Assembly: GCA_050946115.1 (NCBI GenBank)
Contig: JBMNUF010000020.1
Coordinates: forward strand, 1 to 44,876
Direction: 5' to 3'
Source: CAYFRC01 sp050946115
GTDB taxonomy: Bacteria > Bacillota > Clostridia > Christensenellales > Aristaeellaceae
Length of the DNA: 44,876 bases
Shown here in pieces: positions 7,521 to 15,592 of this stretch; position 1 is the first letter of the stretch, and every line of letters begins with the position of its first letter. A program made the translations under genes and the position numbers. The notes beneath the pieces are model-generated. The model was not told the DNA's origin. It worked only from the letters and a program-made list of their open reading frames with translations, and did not search any database.

Positions 7521-9227
7521 TTACTCCTTGGGCATCACGATCTGATCGAGCGTGAATTCGGGGTTCATCGGGGAAGGCGCGGCATCTTTCAGGTAGCTCT
7601 GGTCGTAGTTGCGCTGCAGGATGTCGAGGTAGTAGGAAGCCTCAAAGCCCTCCAGGCCGTCCAGATACATCTGCCAGTCGGCGTCGCTGTCGATGTCGTA
7701 GTTGCCGATGATGAACTGGGTGATCATCTCGTCGCGATAGTTGTTGATGGAGGTCTTCACGCGGGTGATTTCGTTCGAATCGTCCTCGGACATATACAGC
7801 GGCGGGAACACCTTGTCCGGGCGGTGGGAAACGTATTTCGCGGTCTCGTTGTGCAGACGGCACTCGTATCCGCCGGTTCCGTAGTAGTCCTCAAGCGTCG
7901 ACGGCACGTACCAGGACTCGCGCCAGTCGAAGGAGCGGAAGGACGGGCCCTGCTGATAGTAGTGCACGTTCTGCGCCTGGGAATAGGAGAACTCGGTGTC
8001 GATGCGGCGCCACTTTGCCTGGCGGCCCCACACGTCGAACTCGCCCTCTTCGCCGTAGCGCCACTCGATGCCTTCGCGGCCCGCTTCGATGTAGCCCAGA
8101 GAGGCCTCTTCAGAGTAGAGGTAGTCCGCCCACTTGATCGCGACTTCCGGAATCTTGCAGGCAGAGGTGATCACGTACTGACCCGTGCCGTAGCCATAGG
8201 GGAAGTAGCCGCACAGGGACACGCCTTCGGGGCCGGTCAACGGCTCGAGGGCGGTGAAGTCCTTCTGGCGCGAACCCGCGAGTTCGGAGAAGCCGCCGAA
8301 CCAGCCGGAGGGCACGCAGCCGATGTACGGGATGTCGCCGGATTCGACCATCGTCTTCAGGTCGTCGCCGTTCTGCGTGAAGGTCGCCTCGGCGATCAGG
8401 CCGTTCTCGTACAGGTCGTTCAGGTATTTCAGGCCTTCGCGGAACTCGTCCTTGGTGAAGGACAGTTCCACCGTCTCCCCGTCCGCGGCGATGGAGATGC
8501 CGTCGTCCAGGTCCGTATAGCAGAACGGGCAGATGAGGAAGCCGTGTATCTGCGCCTGCCAGTCGTTCTGCGGGATCGCGGCGACCAGCGGAATCTCATC
8601 CGCGATGCCGTTGCCGTTCGGGTCGCCGTCGCGGAACGCAATCAAAACCTGCTTGAATTCTTCGGTCGTGGTCGGCGCCTCGAGTCCTAAGGCGTCCAGC
8701 CACGTCTGGTTGATCCACATCTTCTGCGAATAATAGCAGTGGAAGCACTCATTCACCTGCGGCAGCGAGTAGATCGCGCCGGTCGGCGTGGTGATACCTG
8801 CTTCGATGTACGGCACGGCCTCGTACATCTTCTTGATATAATAGCCATGTTCGTCGATCAGGGGCTTCAGGTCGACGAAGGTGCCGTTGGAGCCGTAAAT
8901 AACCTCTGCGGTGGGCCTGATCGCGCGCGTGCAGGAGAAAAACACGTCGGGAAGGTCGGACGCCGCGAGCAGAAGGTTGACCTTCTCCCTCTCGGACTCC
9001 AACGGAACCGTCTCCCAATTGACGTGTATGCCTGTCAATTCCTCCATGCGGAGTGTCCATACGTTCGTGGCGTAGTCCGCGATGTCGGCGGTAATCCGTG
9101 CGAAGAAGTTGAGCTCCACGGGCTCATCCGCGATGGGGAACTCGTTCGGTCCGGAGATGGTCAGGGCGGATGCGCCTACACTGAGCAGCATGCACAGCGC
9201 AACCAAAAGCGTCAGGGTTTTTCTCAT
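7521..9227 (-). CDS. ABC transporter solute-binding protein for an oligosaccharide
   Basis: 568 residues from the ATG at 9227 (GGAGGG seven bases upstream). It captures the sugar outside the membrane for the LplB/YtcP permease pair downstream. The length and the pattern (NFFARITADIADYATNVW near the N-terminus, many aromatic residues) fit the large LipO-like family 1 binding proteins. The signal peptide MRKTLTLLVALCMLLSVGAS is followed by ALTISGP. Its only cysteine sits inside the hydrophobic core in a poor lipobox (VALC), so signal peptidase I cleavage after ASA looks more likely than lipidation. It is the first gene behind a near-perfect promoter. With two GH29 genes downstream, a fucosylated oligosaccharide ligand is a reasonable inference. 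Confidence 0.9.
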   Translation of the reverse strand: MRKTLTLLVALCMLLSVGASALTISGPNEFPIADEPVELNFFARITADIADYATNVWTLRMEELTGIHVNWETVPLESEREKVNLLLAASDLPDVFFSCTRAIRPTAEVIYGSNGTFVDLKPLIDEHGYYIKKMYEAVPYIEAGITTPTGAIYSLPQVNECFHCYYSQKMWINQTWLDALGLEAPTTTEEFKQVLIAFRDGDPNGNGIADEIPLVAAIPQNDWQAQIHGFLICPFCYTDLDDGISIAADGETVELSFTKDEFREGLKYLNDLYENGLIAEATFTQNGDDLKTMVESGDIPYIGCVPSGWFGGFSELAGSRQKDFTALEPLTGPEGVSLCGYFPYGYGTGQYVITSACKIPEVAIKWADYLYSEEASLGYIEAGREGIEWRYGEEGEFDVWGRQAKWRRIDTEFSYSQAQNVHYYQQGPSFRSFDWRESWYVPSTLEDYYGTGGYECRLHNETAKYVSHRPDKVFPPLYMSEDDSNEITRVKTSINNYRDEMITQFIIGNYDIDSDADWQMYLDGLEGFEASYYLDILQRNYDQSYLKDAAPSPMNPEFTLDQIVMPKE

Positions 9228-9273
9228 GCCAGGTCCCTCCTTGTGTAATTCGCTCTTAAAAGCGTTCATAGGA

Positions 9274-9302
9274 AGTATAGCATATTGGGCGGTTCCTGTC
9301 AA
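9274..9302 (-). promoter_or_regulatory. Sigma-A promoter of the glycan import operon
   Basis: TTGACA (9297-9302) and TATACT (9274-9279) with a 17-bp spacer and a TG at the extended -10 position. Transcription should start near 9267, about 40 bases before the start codon. An imperfect palindrome, CGCTCTTAAAAGCG at 9251-9264 (six of seven positions pair), lies just after the expected start and could be an operator. Confidence 0.85.
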
Positions 9303-9406
9303 TAGTTTGCATCATAATTTTGTGCGTTTCCTTGGCGTATGTCGCCCGAATTTATGAAGGTTTGCACAACCGCGCGATATTCGGCGCGCTTCTCGCCGCA
9401 ACAAGT

Positions 9407-9445
9407 AAAAAACCGCCGTTTCCCGATTTTTCCGGGAAACGGCGG
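9407..9445 (-). terminator. Terminator of the nagA-ROK unit
   Basis: A 13-bp perfect stem (CCGCCGTTTCCCG and CGGGAAACGGCGG) is followed by TTTTTT on the minus strand, 11 bp after the ROK gene. It separates this unit from the import operon promoter downstream. Confidence 0.92.
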
Positions 9446-9455
9446 CAAAATGCGC

Positions 9456-10862
9456 TTAGCCCAAATCCGGCAGCGAGGCCGCGACCACGGACTGGCCGAG
9501 CCTGCGGCTCTTCTCGTCCGGGATTTCGAGGCTGATCTTCTCCGCGAGTTCGGGGAATTCGGCCTTCAGCACTTCCCTCGCCTTTTCGAGCAGGATCAGT
9601 CCGCCCTCCCCGCTCGTCACGCGCCCGAGGATGAGCACGTATTTGATGTTGTAGAACAGGGCGTAATACGGAATCTGGTAGCCGAAATACACGCCGATGG
9701 TCTCGTAGATGCCCCGCGTGCGCGGATCGCCCGCCGCGTGGAGCGTCTGCACGTGCTTGAGTTTTTCCGCGAGCGTCAGCCCCTCGGGGAATTCGATGCC
9801 TGCGGCGGGTGCGAGCTTGATGACGCCGTCCTGCGAGAAGTACTTCACGCCGCAGCCGTAGTCGCCCGACCACTCGTCGACCATCGCGTCCTTGTCCGCA
9901 TCCACCGGCACGAACGCCAGTTCGTTCAGCCAGCCGGTGATGTTGCCCTTGTCGTCCACATAGCCGCCCGCTTCGCTGGTGCCCATCGCGATGCCCAAAA
10001 CGTCCGTATCGTTCAGGTCCATCGCGCCCGCGAGTGCGGTCACGTCGCCGTCGTTGCATACCTCGATCGGGATGTCGTAGCCGAGCTCCTGAGAGAGCTC
10101 CTTCGCAGCATCCAGATAGACGTTTTTCACGCGGTCGCCGTACACGTCGCGCGGCACCTTGTTGAACAGCGAGGAGACCATCGCACGGTTGTCGATGAAC
10201 ACGCCTGCGGAGGATACACCGATCGCGTCCACGCGCGGCATTTTGGAAGCGGCCTCGCGGAATGCGGAGAGGATTCCGGCGTACTGGTATTCCAGGTTGG
10301 CGTGCTCCTTCGGGTGCCAGATGACCTCTTCGCTGAACACGCTCTCCCCGTCGATGACCGCGGACACCTTCCTGTCGCTTCCGCCCCCGTCAAAGCCGAT
10401 GCGGCAGCCGTCCAGGTGCCTGCCGATCGCGTCGGAAGCTTCGTTCGTCGCGGGTGCGTCCGAAACGTTCTCGAGGTATTCCACCTCGAACGGGCGCTCG
10501 TACACGCCAGCCATGAAATCTCTGTCAAACGCGCGTGCGCCGTTTTCTTCGAGATAGCACTTTGCGATGTGCTCGTACACGGGCTTGGAGCCGGCGACGG
10601 TGATCTTGTATCCGCCCTTGATCCAAAGCAGCGTCTTGATGATGCGCTCCAGCACGAAGCAGTTCTCCTCGTCGTGTCCCGTGCCGTCCTTGAAGATCGT
10701 CAGTTCGGTCGTGGAGATAAAGCCCCTGTTGCGCGCGACGGAAACCGCGATCTTCTGGTTTTCGCTCTTTGCGACGTTAGCCTTGTACTCCCGAACCAGG
10801 ATCGACATCGGCTTGAACTTCGGATCGAGCGGCGCCTTGATTTTCAGTTCCAAATCCTTCAT
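9456..10862 (-). CDS. ROK-family sugar kinase-like protein with N-terminal extension
   Basis: 468 residues, ATG at 10862, overlapping the nagA stop by 4 bp (ATGA), so translation is probably coupled. ROK proteins are sugar kinases or sugar-responsive repressors. The ROK core begins near residue 154 with the ATP-binding IGFDGGGSDRK, and the expected catalytic aspartate is Asp271 in EVCNDGDVTALAGA. IAMGTSEAGGYVD is the second phosphate loop. No helix-turn-helix is evident and the first 150 residues are a separate domain I do not recognise. The typical CxCGxxGC zinc motif is missing. Position next to nagA suggests phosphorylation of GlcNAc or a related hexose released from the imported glycan. 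Confidence 0.85.
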   Translation of the reverse strand: MKDLELKIKAPLDPKFKPMSILVREYKANVAKSENQKIAVSVARNRGFISTTELTIFKDGTGHDEENCFVLERIIKTLLWIKGGYKITVAGSKPVYEHIAKCYLEENGARAFDRDFMAGVYERPFEVEYLENVSDAPATNEASDAIGRHLDGCRIGFDGGGSDRKVSAVIDGESVFSEEVIWHPKEHANLEYQYAGILSAFREAASKMPRVDAIGVSSAGVFIDNRAMVSSLFNKVPRDVYGDRVKNVYLDAAKELSQELGYDIPIEVCNDGDVTALAGAMDLNDTDVLGIAMGTSEAGGYVDDKGNITGWLNELAFVPVDADKDAMVDEWSGDYGCGVKYFSQDGVIKLAPAAGIEFPEGLTLAEKLKHVQTLHAAGDPRTRGIYETIGVYFGYQIPYYALFYNIKYVLILGRVTSGEGGLILLEKAREVLKAEFPELAEKISLEIPDEKSRRLGQSVVAASLPDLG

Positions 10863-12001
10863 GCCTCCTTTTTATAAATCGTCTCGCCCATGAGAATCGT
10901 CTCGCACACGTCAAACGCCTCGCTTGCGATCAGGATGTCCGCGTCCTTCCCCTTTTCGAGGGAGCCCTTTCTTTCGTTTACTTTGATCGCGGTCGCGGGG
11001 TTCAGCGTTGCCATTTTGACGATCTCATGCAGCGGGATATCCGTATAGGTAATCATGTTTTTTACGGCGTTGTTGAGCTTCAGAACGCTGCCAGCGATCG
11101 TGCCGTCCGCCATGCGGCACTGGATGCCCTTGAGCGTGAACGGCTGCCCGCCCAGCGTATATTCGCCGTCCGGAAGCCCGCCCGCGCGGGTGCAGTCGGT
11201 GATTAAGACGAGTTTGTCGCCCTTTAGGCGGTATACGATGGAAAACAGCGCGGGATGGATGTGGAACGCATCCGCGATGATTTCCGTATAGACCCTGTCG
11301 TCGCCCAATGCCGCGCCCACGACGCCTGGATCCCGGTGCACGAGCGGCGTCTGCGCGTTGAAAAGGTGCGTCGTGTGGCGCACGCCCGCCGCGATGCCCG
11401 CGATCGCCTGGTCGTATGTGGCGTCGGTGTGCCCCATGGAAATGAGCATGTCCGTATCGCGCGCGATCTCGCGGATGCAGTCCAAATTGCCCGGCATTTC
11501 CGGCGCGACCGTGAACACGCGGATGATGTCCCGATATTCCTTCAGGAATGCCGCGTCCGCGGGCTTTATGTGGCCTTCCGCCTGCGCGCCCTTTTTCTTC
11601 GGGTTGATGAACGGCCCCTCCGCGTTGACGCCCAGCACCTCCGCGCCCTTGGGGTTCAGTTTCTTATTGCCCACGAGTTCGCGGATCAGGGCGAACGATG
11701 TCCGCAGTTCGTCATAGGAGACCGTCATGGTGGTGGGAAGCCAGCTCGTCACGCCGTTTTTCGCGATACCTTCGGCCATCGCGATGAGCCCCTCCATTTT
11801 GCCGTCGGACGCATCCTCGCCCATATAGCCGTGGATGTGCATATCCACGAGTCCGGGCGAAACATATGCGCCTTGTGCGTCGATAACCTCCGCGCTTCCG
11901 ACCTGCGCGGTAATGTCCCGAATCTTTTCGTCGAACACGAGCGCCTTTCCGGTCTCGATGCCGCAGGGGGTAATGATCTTTCCGTTTACAATCGCTTTCA
12001 A
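10859..12001 (-). CDS. nagA: N-acetylglucosamine-6-phosphate deacetylase
   Basis: 380 residues from a TTG at 12001 with AAGGGAG upstream; no better start is visible. The enzyme removes acetate from GlcNAc-6-P to give glucosamine-6-P in the cytoplasm. Metal and catalytic residues are all present: DMHIHG (His55, His57), NAEGPF (Glu128), MGHTDAT (His191), THLFNA (His212) and ITDCTRAGG (Asp269). These correspond to the E. coli NagA set. The length is normal. It has its own promoter and is coupled to a ROK kinase, which would make its substrate. No nagB is present in the window. Confidence 0.95.
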   Translation of the reverse strand: MKAIVNGKIITPCGIETGKALVFDEKIRDITAQVGSAEVIDAQGAYVSPGLVDMHIHGYMGEDASDGKMEGLIAMAEGIAKNGVTSWLPTTMTVSYDELRTSFALIRELVGNKKLNPKGAEVLGVNAEGPFINPKKKGAQAEGHIKPADAAFLKEYRDIIRVFTVAPEMPGNLDCIREIARDTDMLISMGHTDATYDQAIAGIAAGVRHTTHLFNAQTPLVHRDPGVVGAALGDDRVYTEIIADAFHIHPALFSIVYRLKGDKLVLITDCTRAGGLPDGEYTLGGQPFTLKGIQCRMADGTIAGSVLKLNNAVKNMITYTDIPLHEIVKMATLNPATAIKVNERKGSLEKGKDADILIASEAFDVCETILMGETIYKKEA

Positions 12002-12040
12002 ATGTACGCGCTCCCTTCAATCGCAATTTGCCATAGGATA

Positions 12041-12069
12041 AGTATACCGCAAAATCCGCACATTTGCAA
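12041..12069 (-). promoter_or_regulatory. Sigma-A promoter of nagA
   Basis: TTGCAA (12064-12069) and TATACT (12041-12046) with a 17-bp spacer, about 40 bases upstream of the TTG start. Its -35 lies within 20 bp of the divergent GNAT promoter. Confidence 0.75.
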
Positions 12070-12079
12070 CCCCTCGGCG

Positions 12080-12108
12080 TTGACATTTATGCCGAAATAT
12101 CCTATAAT
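12080..12108 (+). promoter_or_regulatory. Consensus sigma-A promoter of the GNAT gene
   Basis: TTGACA (12080-12085) and TATAAT (12103-12108), 17-bp spacer: an exact consensus match. The start codon lies 26 bp after the -10. Confidence 0.9.
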
Positions 12109-12134
12109 TCCCCATACGGAAAGGGGGATTCCCC

Positions 12135-12761
12135 ATGCAATTCGACAACCACGACGCACGCATCAAATACTACCCGCTGCGCTTTGTGCGCGCGACGCTG
12201 GACGGCATCGTTCAGCCGCCGCTGCCCGACGGCTATTCCTTCTGTTTCTATCGGGACGGCGACCGCGACGCCTGGATCGACATCGAAAAATCCGCGAAGG
12301 AATTTCATACGTTTGAGGACGGCGTATCCGCGTGGAACCGCTATTACTCCGCGCATGAGGCGGAGCTGCCCGAAAGGATGCTCTTCGTGCGAGACGAAAG
12401 CGGCAAAAAAATCGCCACGGCGACCGCGTTTTGCGACGTGTTCGGAGAGGATACAACCGGCGCGGGCTGGCTGCACTGGGTCGCCGTACAAAGGGAGATA
12501 CAGGGCAGGGGCCTTTCCAAGCCCCTGATCGCACGCACCCTGCTGCGATTAAAGGAACTCGGCTACACGCATGCGATCGTCCCTTCACAGACGACCACGT
12601 GGCTCGCCTGCAAGATCTATATGGATTTCGGCTTCGTGCCGACGGAGGACAGCGTGCGGGAAAATCGAGACGGCTGGCGCATATTGAAGGCGCTCACGCA
12701 CCACCCCGCGCTCGCATCCTTCGATGCGGCAGATCTCTCGGAATTTCTCATCGAGAAGTAG
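12135..12761 (+). CDS. GNAT-family N-acetyltransferase
   Basis: 208 residues, ATG at 12135 with AAGGGGG seven bases upstream. The GNAT core is visible: a GAGWLHWVAVQREIQGRGLSK segment carrying the acetyl-CoA binding Q/RxxGxG-type loop, then a helix and CKIYMDFGFVP, the usual final strand. Upstream of the core is a domain with DGDRDAWIDIEKSAKEF. The acceptor substrate cannot be inferred. It is a single-gene unit, with its own promoter and a terminator shared with pckA. Confidence 0.85.
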   Translation: MQFDNHDARIKYYPLRFVRATLDGIVQPPLPDGYSFCFYRDGDRDAWIDIEKSAKEFHTFEDGVSAWNRYYSAHEAELPERMLFVRDESGKKIATATAFCDVFGEDTTGAGWLHWVAVQREIQGRGLSKPLIARTLLRLKELGYTHAIVPSQTTTWLACKIYMDFGFVPTEDSVRENRDGWRILKALTHHPALASFDAADLSEFLIEK

Positions 12762-12766
12762 AAAAT

Positions 12767-12790
12767 CCCTCCGCCGAATTCGGCGGAGGG
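12767..12790. terminator. Bidirectional terminator between the GNAT gene and pckA
   Basis: A 24-nt perfect palindrome, CCCTCCGCCGAA with its complement, lies between convergent genes. A-rich and T-rich flanks on both sides (AAATCTTTTA on the plus side) allow use in both directions. Confidence 0.75.
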
Positions 12791-12815
12791 AAATCTTTTA
12801 TTGCAAAGGGTGTTT

Positions 12816-14420
12816 TTACAGCTGCGGGCCGGCGGAGATCAGCGCCTTGCCTTCCGCATTGCCTTCGTACTTGGCGAAGTTCTTGATGAAGCGGCCTGCG
12901 AGGTCCTGCGCCTTCTTCTCCCAATCGGCGGGATCCTCGTAGGTGTCGCGCGGATCGAGGATGCCGCTGTCGACGCCAGCGAGTGCGGTGGGCGTCGTGA
13001 GGTTGAAGTAGGGGATGGTCTTGGTCGGGGCGTTCAGGATCGCGCCGCTCAGGATCGCATCGATGATGCCGCGCGTGTCCTTGATGGAGATGCGCTTGCC
13101 GGTGCCGTTCCAGCCGGTGTTGACCAGGAACGCCTTCGCGCCGCTCGCTTCCATCCTCCTGACGAGCTCATCGCCGTACTTGGTGGGATGCAGCTCGAGG
13201 AAGGCCTGGCCGAAGCACGCGGAGAAGGTCGGCGTGGGCTCGGTGATGCCGCGCTCGGTGCCGGCGAGCTTCGCGGTGAAGCCGGACAGGAAGTAGTACT
13301 TCGTCTGCTCGGAGGTCAGGATGGAGACCGGCGGCAGCACGCCGAACGCGTCCGCGGACAGGAAGATGACGTACTTCGCCGCGGGGGCAACGGAGACGGG
13401 ACGCACGATCTTTTCGATGTGGGTGATCGGGTAGGAAACGCGGGTGTTCTCGGTGACGGACTTGTCGTCAAAGTCGATCTTGCCATCCTTGTCCACGGTC
13501 ACGTTTTCGAGAAGGGCGTTCCTGCGGATGGCGTTATAGATGTCCGGCTCGGATTCCTTGTCCAGGTTGATGACCTTCGCGTAGCAGCCGCCCTCGAAGT
13601 TGAAGATGCCCGCGTCGTCCCAGCCGTGCTCGTCGTCGCCGACCAGAAGTCGCTTGGGGTCGGTGGACAGGGTGGTCTTGCCGGTGCCGGAAAGGCCGAA
13701 GAAGATGGCGGTGTTCTTGCCCTGCATGTCGGTGTTGGCGGAGCAGTGCATGGAGGCGATGCCCTTGAGCGGCAGGTAGTAGTTCATCATGGAGAACATA
13801 CCCTTTTTCATCTCGCCGCCGTACCACGTGTTCAGGATGACCTGCTCGCGGGAGGTGAGGTTGAAGGCGGCTACCGTCTCGGAATTGAGGCCGAGCTCCT
13901 TATAGCAGGAGGCGCGCGCCTTGGAGGCGTTGAAGACGACGAAGTCCGGCTCGAAGGTTTCGAGCTCCTCTTCGGTGGGGCGGATGAACATGTTTTTCAC
14001 GAAATGCGCCTGCCAGGCGACCTCCGTGATGAAGCGGATGGACATGCGGCTGTCCTTGTTCGCGCCGCAGTAGGCGTCCATCACAAAAAGGCGCTTGCCG
14101 GACAACTGCGTCTGCGCGATGTTCTTCAGCACGGCCCAGCTCGTCTCGGACAAGGGCTTGTTGTCGTTTTTGTACTCGGGGGTCGTCCACCAAACGGTGT
14201 CCTTGGAGGTCTCGTCCATGACGATGTACTTGTCCTTGGGGGAACGGCCCGTGTAGATGCCCGTCATGACGTTGATGGCGTCCAGCTCGGTCAGCTGGCC
14301 GACTTCATAGCCCCTCAGACCCTCCTTGGTCTCCTCCTCGAAGAGAACCTCAAAGGACGGGTTCCGGACGATCTCCGTCACGTCGTTGATTCCATATTGC
14401 TGCAGATCGATGTTTGCCAT
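12816..14420 (-). CDS. pckA: Phosphoenolpyruvate carboxykinase (ATP)
   Basis: 534 residues from the ATG at 14420 (AGAGGG upstream); a longer frame to 14474 crosses the promoter. It interconverts oxaloacetate + ATP and PEP + CO2 + ADP. In fermentative anaerobes it often runs toward oxaloacetate to conserve ATP. Motifs: GRSPKDK (58-64), the kinase P-loop GLSGTGKTT (242-250), the metal-binding GDDEHGW (261-267), FEGGCYAK, and NTGWNGTGKRISIKDTR near the C-terminus. Length and motifs are complete. It is a single-gene unit. Confidence 0.97.
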   Translation of the reverse strand: MANIDLQQYGINDVTEIVRNPSFEVLFEEETKEGLRGYEVGQLTELDAINVMTGIYTGRSPKDKYIVMDETSKDTVWWTTPEYKNDNKPLSETSWAVLKNIAQTQLSGKRLFVMDAYCGANKDSRMSIRFITEVAWQAHFVKNMFIRPTEEELETFEPDFVVFNASKARASCYKELGLNSETVAAFNLTSREQVILNTWYGGEMKKGMFSMMNYYLPLKGIASMHCSANTDMQGKNTAIFFGLSGTGKTTLSTDPKRLLVGDDEHGWDDAGIFNFEGGCYAKVINLDKESEPDIYNAIRRNALLENVTVDKDGKIDFDDKSVTENTRVSYPITHIEKIVRPVSVAPAAKYVIFLSADAFGVLPPVSILTSEQTKYYFLSGFTAKLAGTERGITEPTPTFSACFGQAFLELHPTKYGDELVRRMEASGAKAFLVNTGWNGTGKRISIKDTRGIIDAILSGAILNAPTKTIPYFNLTTPTALAGVDSGILDPRDTYEDPADWEKKAQDLAGRFIKNFAKYEGNAEGKALISAGPQL

Positions 14421-14479
14421 GTGACGTATCCCTCTCTTTTTACAAAATGCTGTCCGCGGTTGACTGCCAAACACTTTGA

Positions 14480-14507
14480 ATTATACCAATCAGGCGCATA
14501 TTGTCAA
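14480..14507 (-). promoter_or_regulatory. Sigma-A promoter of pckA
   Basis: TTGACA (14502-14507) and TATAAT (14480-14485), 16-bp spacer, giving a leader of roughly 50 bases before the pckA start. Confidence 0.85.
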
Positions 14508-14552
14508 CGCATAGAGCGCACAATACAGATTAATTTTTAGCACACCGCCCGA

Positions 14553-15578
14553 TTACGCCTTCTCCTTTCGCTGCATCAGCACCGCGAAGATGACGATCGC
14601 GCCCTTAAACGCCTCGCGCAAAAACGCGGGCACGCCGATGAGGTTCAACAGGTTGTTCATCACGGCGATGATGAGCATTCCCAATACCGTGCCGATGATC
14701 GAGCCCCTGCCGCCCGCCATGCTCGTGCCGCCCACGATGACTGCGGCGATCGCGTCCAACTCATAGCCGCTGCCGGCGTTCGCGTAGTCCATGGATCCTA
14801 TGCGCGCCACCTGAATCACCGAGGACAGCGCGACGATAAAGCCCATGAGCGCGTATACGCGCCGCTTTACCCTGTCCACGTCGATGCCCGAAAGACGCGT
14901 CGTGCGCTCGTTGGAGCCGACCGCGTAGACGTGTCTTCCGAACGCCGTGTATCGCGTGATGACGTAGAGGATTGCCGCGAGCAGCAGCCAGTAAAAAATC
15001 GGAAGCAATATCTGATCGCCGATCTTGAAGCGCGCAATATTTAGGAATTCCTTGGGAACCTTGGGCGACGCGTTCTGCGTGAAGTGCTGCGTGACCGAGC
15101 GGATGATCTTCATCGCGCCCAGGGTGGCGATGAAGGGCGGTACGCGCCCCTTGGTGATGACGACGCCGTTGATTTCGCCCAGCAGTGCGCCGAAAATCAG
15201 CGCGATCAGGACCGCTGCGATATACATCGGCACGCCGCCAAACCCGTTTGCGGCGAACCAGCCGCCCGAATCGATCAGCGTCATGACGAGCGCGCCCACG
15301 CCCACCAGGGTCGAGCCGACCGCGAGGTCGATGCCGCCCGAGATGATGACGAGCGTCATGCCCAGTGCGATCATGCCGACGTTGGAGTTATTGCGCAGGA
15401 TGTTGATCCAGTTCTGCGTCCATTTGGCGAGCCAATCGCCAAACGACGCAAAGTCAAACCCCAGCGCGACCGTCTGCAAAACGATCATCACGATCAGCGC
15501 TATCCCCGTCGAAAACAAAGGGTTATTCTTCCAGTTGCGTTGGAACCAGTTTTCCCTCTTGGAAATATCTTTCGCCAT
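14553..15578 (-). CDS. Ribose-type sugar ABC transporter permease (RbsC-like)
   Basis: 341 residues from the ATG at 15578, preceded by AAAGGAGA; the frame extends to 15698 inside the ATPase gene without a binding site. This is the membrane subunit of a CUT2 monosaccharide importer. Typical RbsC segments are visible: NSNVGMIALGMTLVIISGGIDLAVGS, NGVVITKGRVPPFIATLGAM, AVGSNERTTRLSGIDVDR and VIVGGTSMAGGRGSIIGTVLG. Some nine or ten membrane helices are expected. It is the last gene of the rbsB-rbsA-rbsC-like set, 14 bp after the ATPase. The sugar is not determined by sequence. Confidence 0.92.
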   Translation of the reverse strand: MAKDISKRENWFQRNWKNNPLFSTGIALIVMIVLQTVALGFDFASFGDWLAKWTQNWINILRNNSNVGMIALGMTLVIISGGIDLAVGSTLVGVGALVMTLIDSGGWFAANGFGGVPMYIAAVLIALIFGALLGEINGVVITKGRVPPFIATLGAMKIIRSVTQHFTQNASPKVPKEFLNIARFKIGDQILLPIFYWLLLAAILYVITRYTAFGRHVYAVGSNERTTRLSGIDVDRVKRRVYALMGFIVALSSVIQVARIGSMDYANAGSGYELDAIAAVIVGGTSMAGGRGSIIGTVLGMLIIAVMNNLLNLIGVPAFLREAFKGAIVIFAVLMQRKEKA

Positions 15579-15592
15579 GGGTCTTCTCTCCT

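Noticed and set aside
12801..14540. Long open frame opposite pckA
   Set aside because: It mirrors a fully motif-complete PEP carboxykinase. The frame is a by-product of GC-rich codon bias and has no family motif or ribosome binding site.
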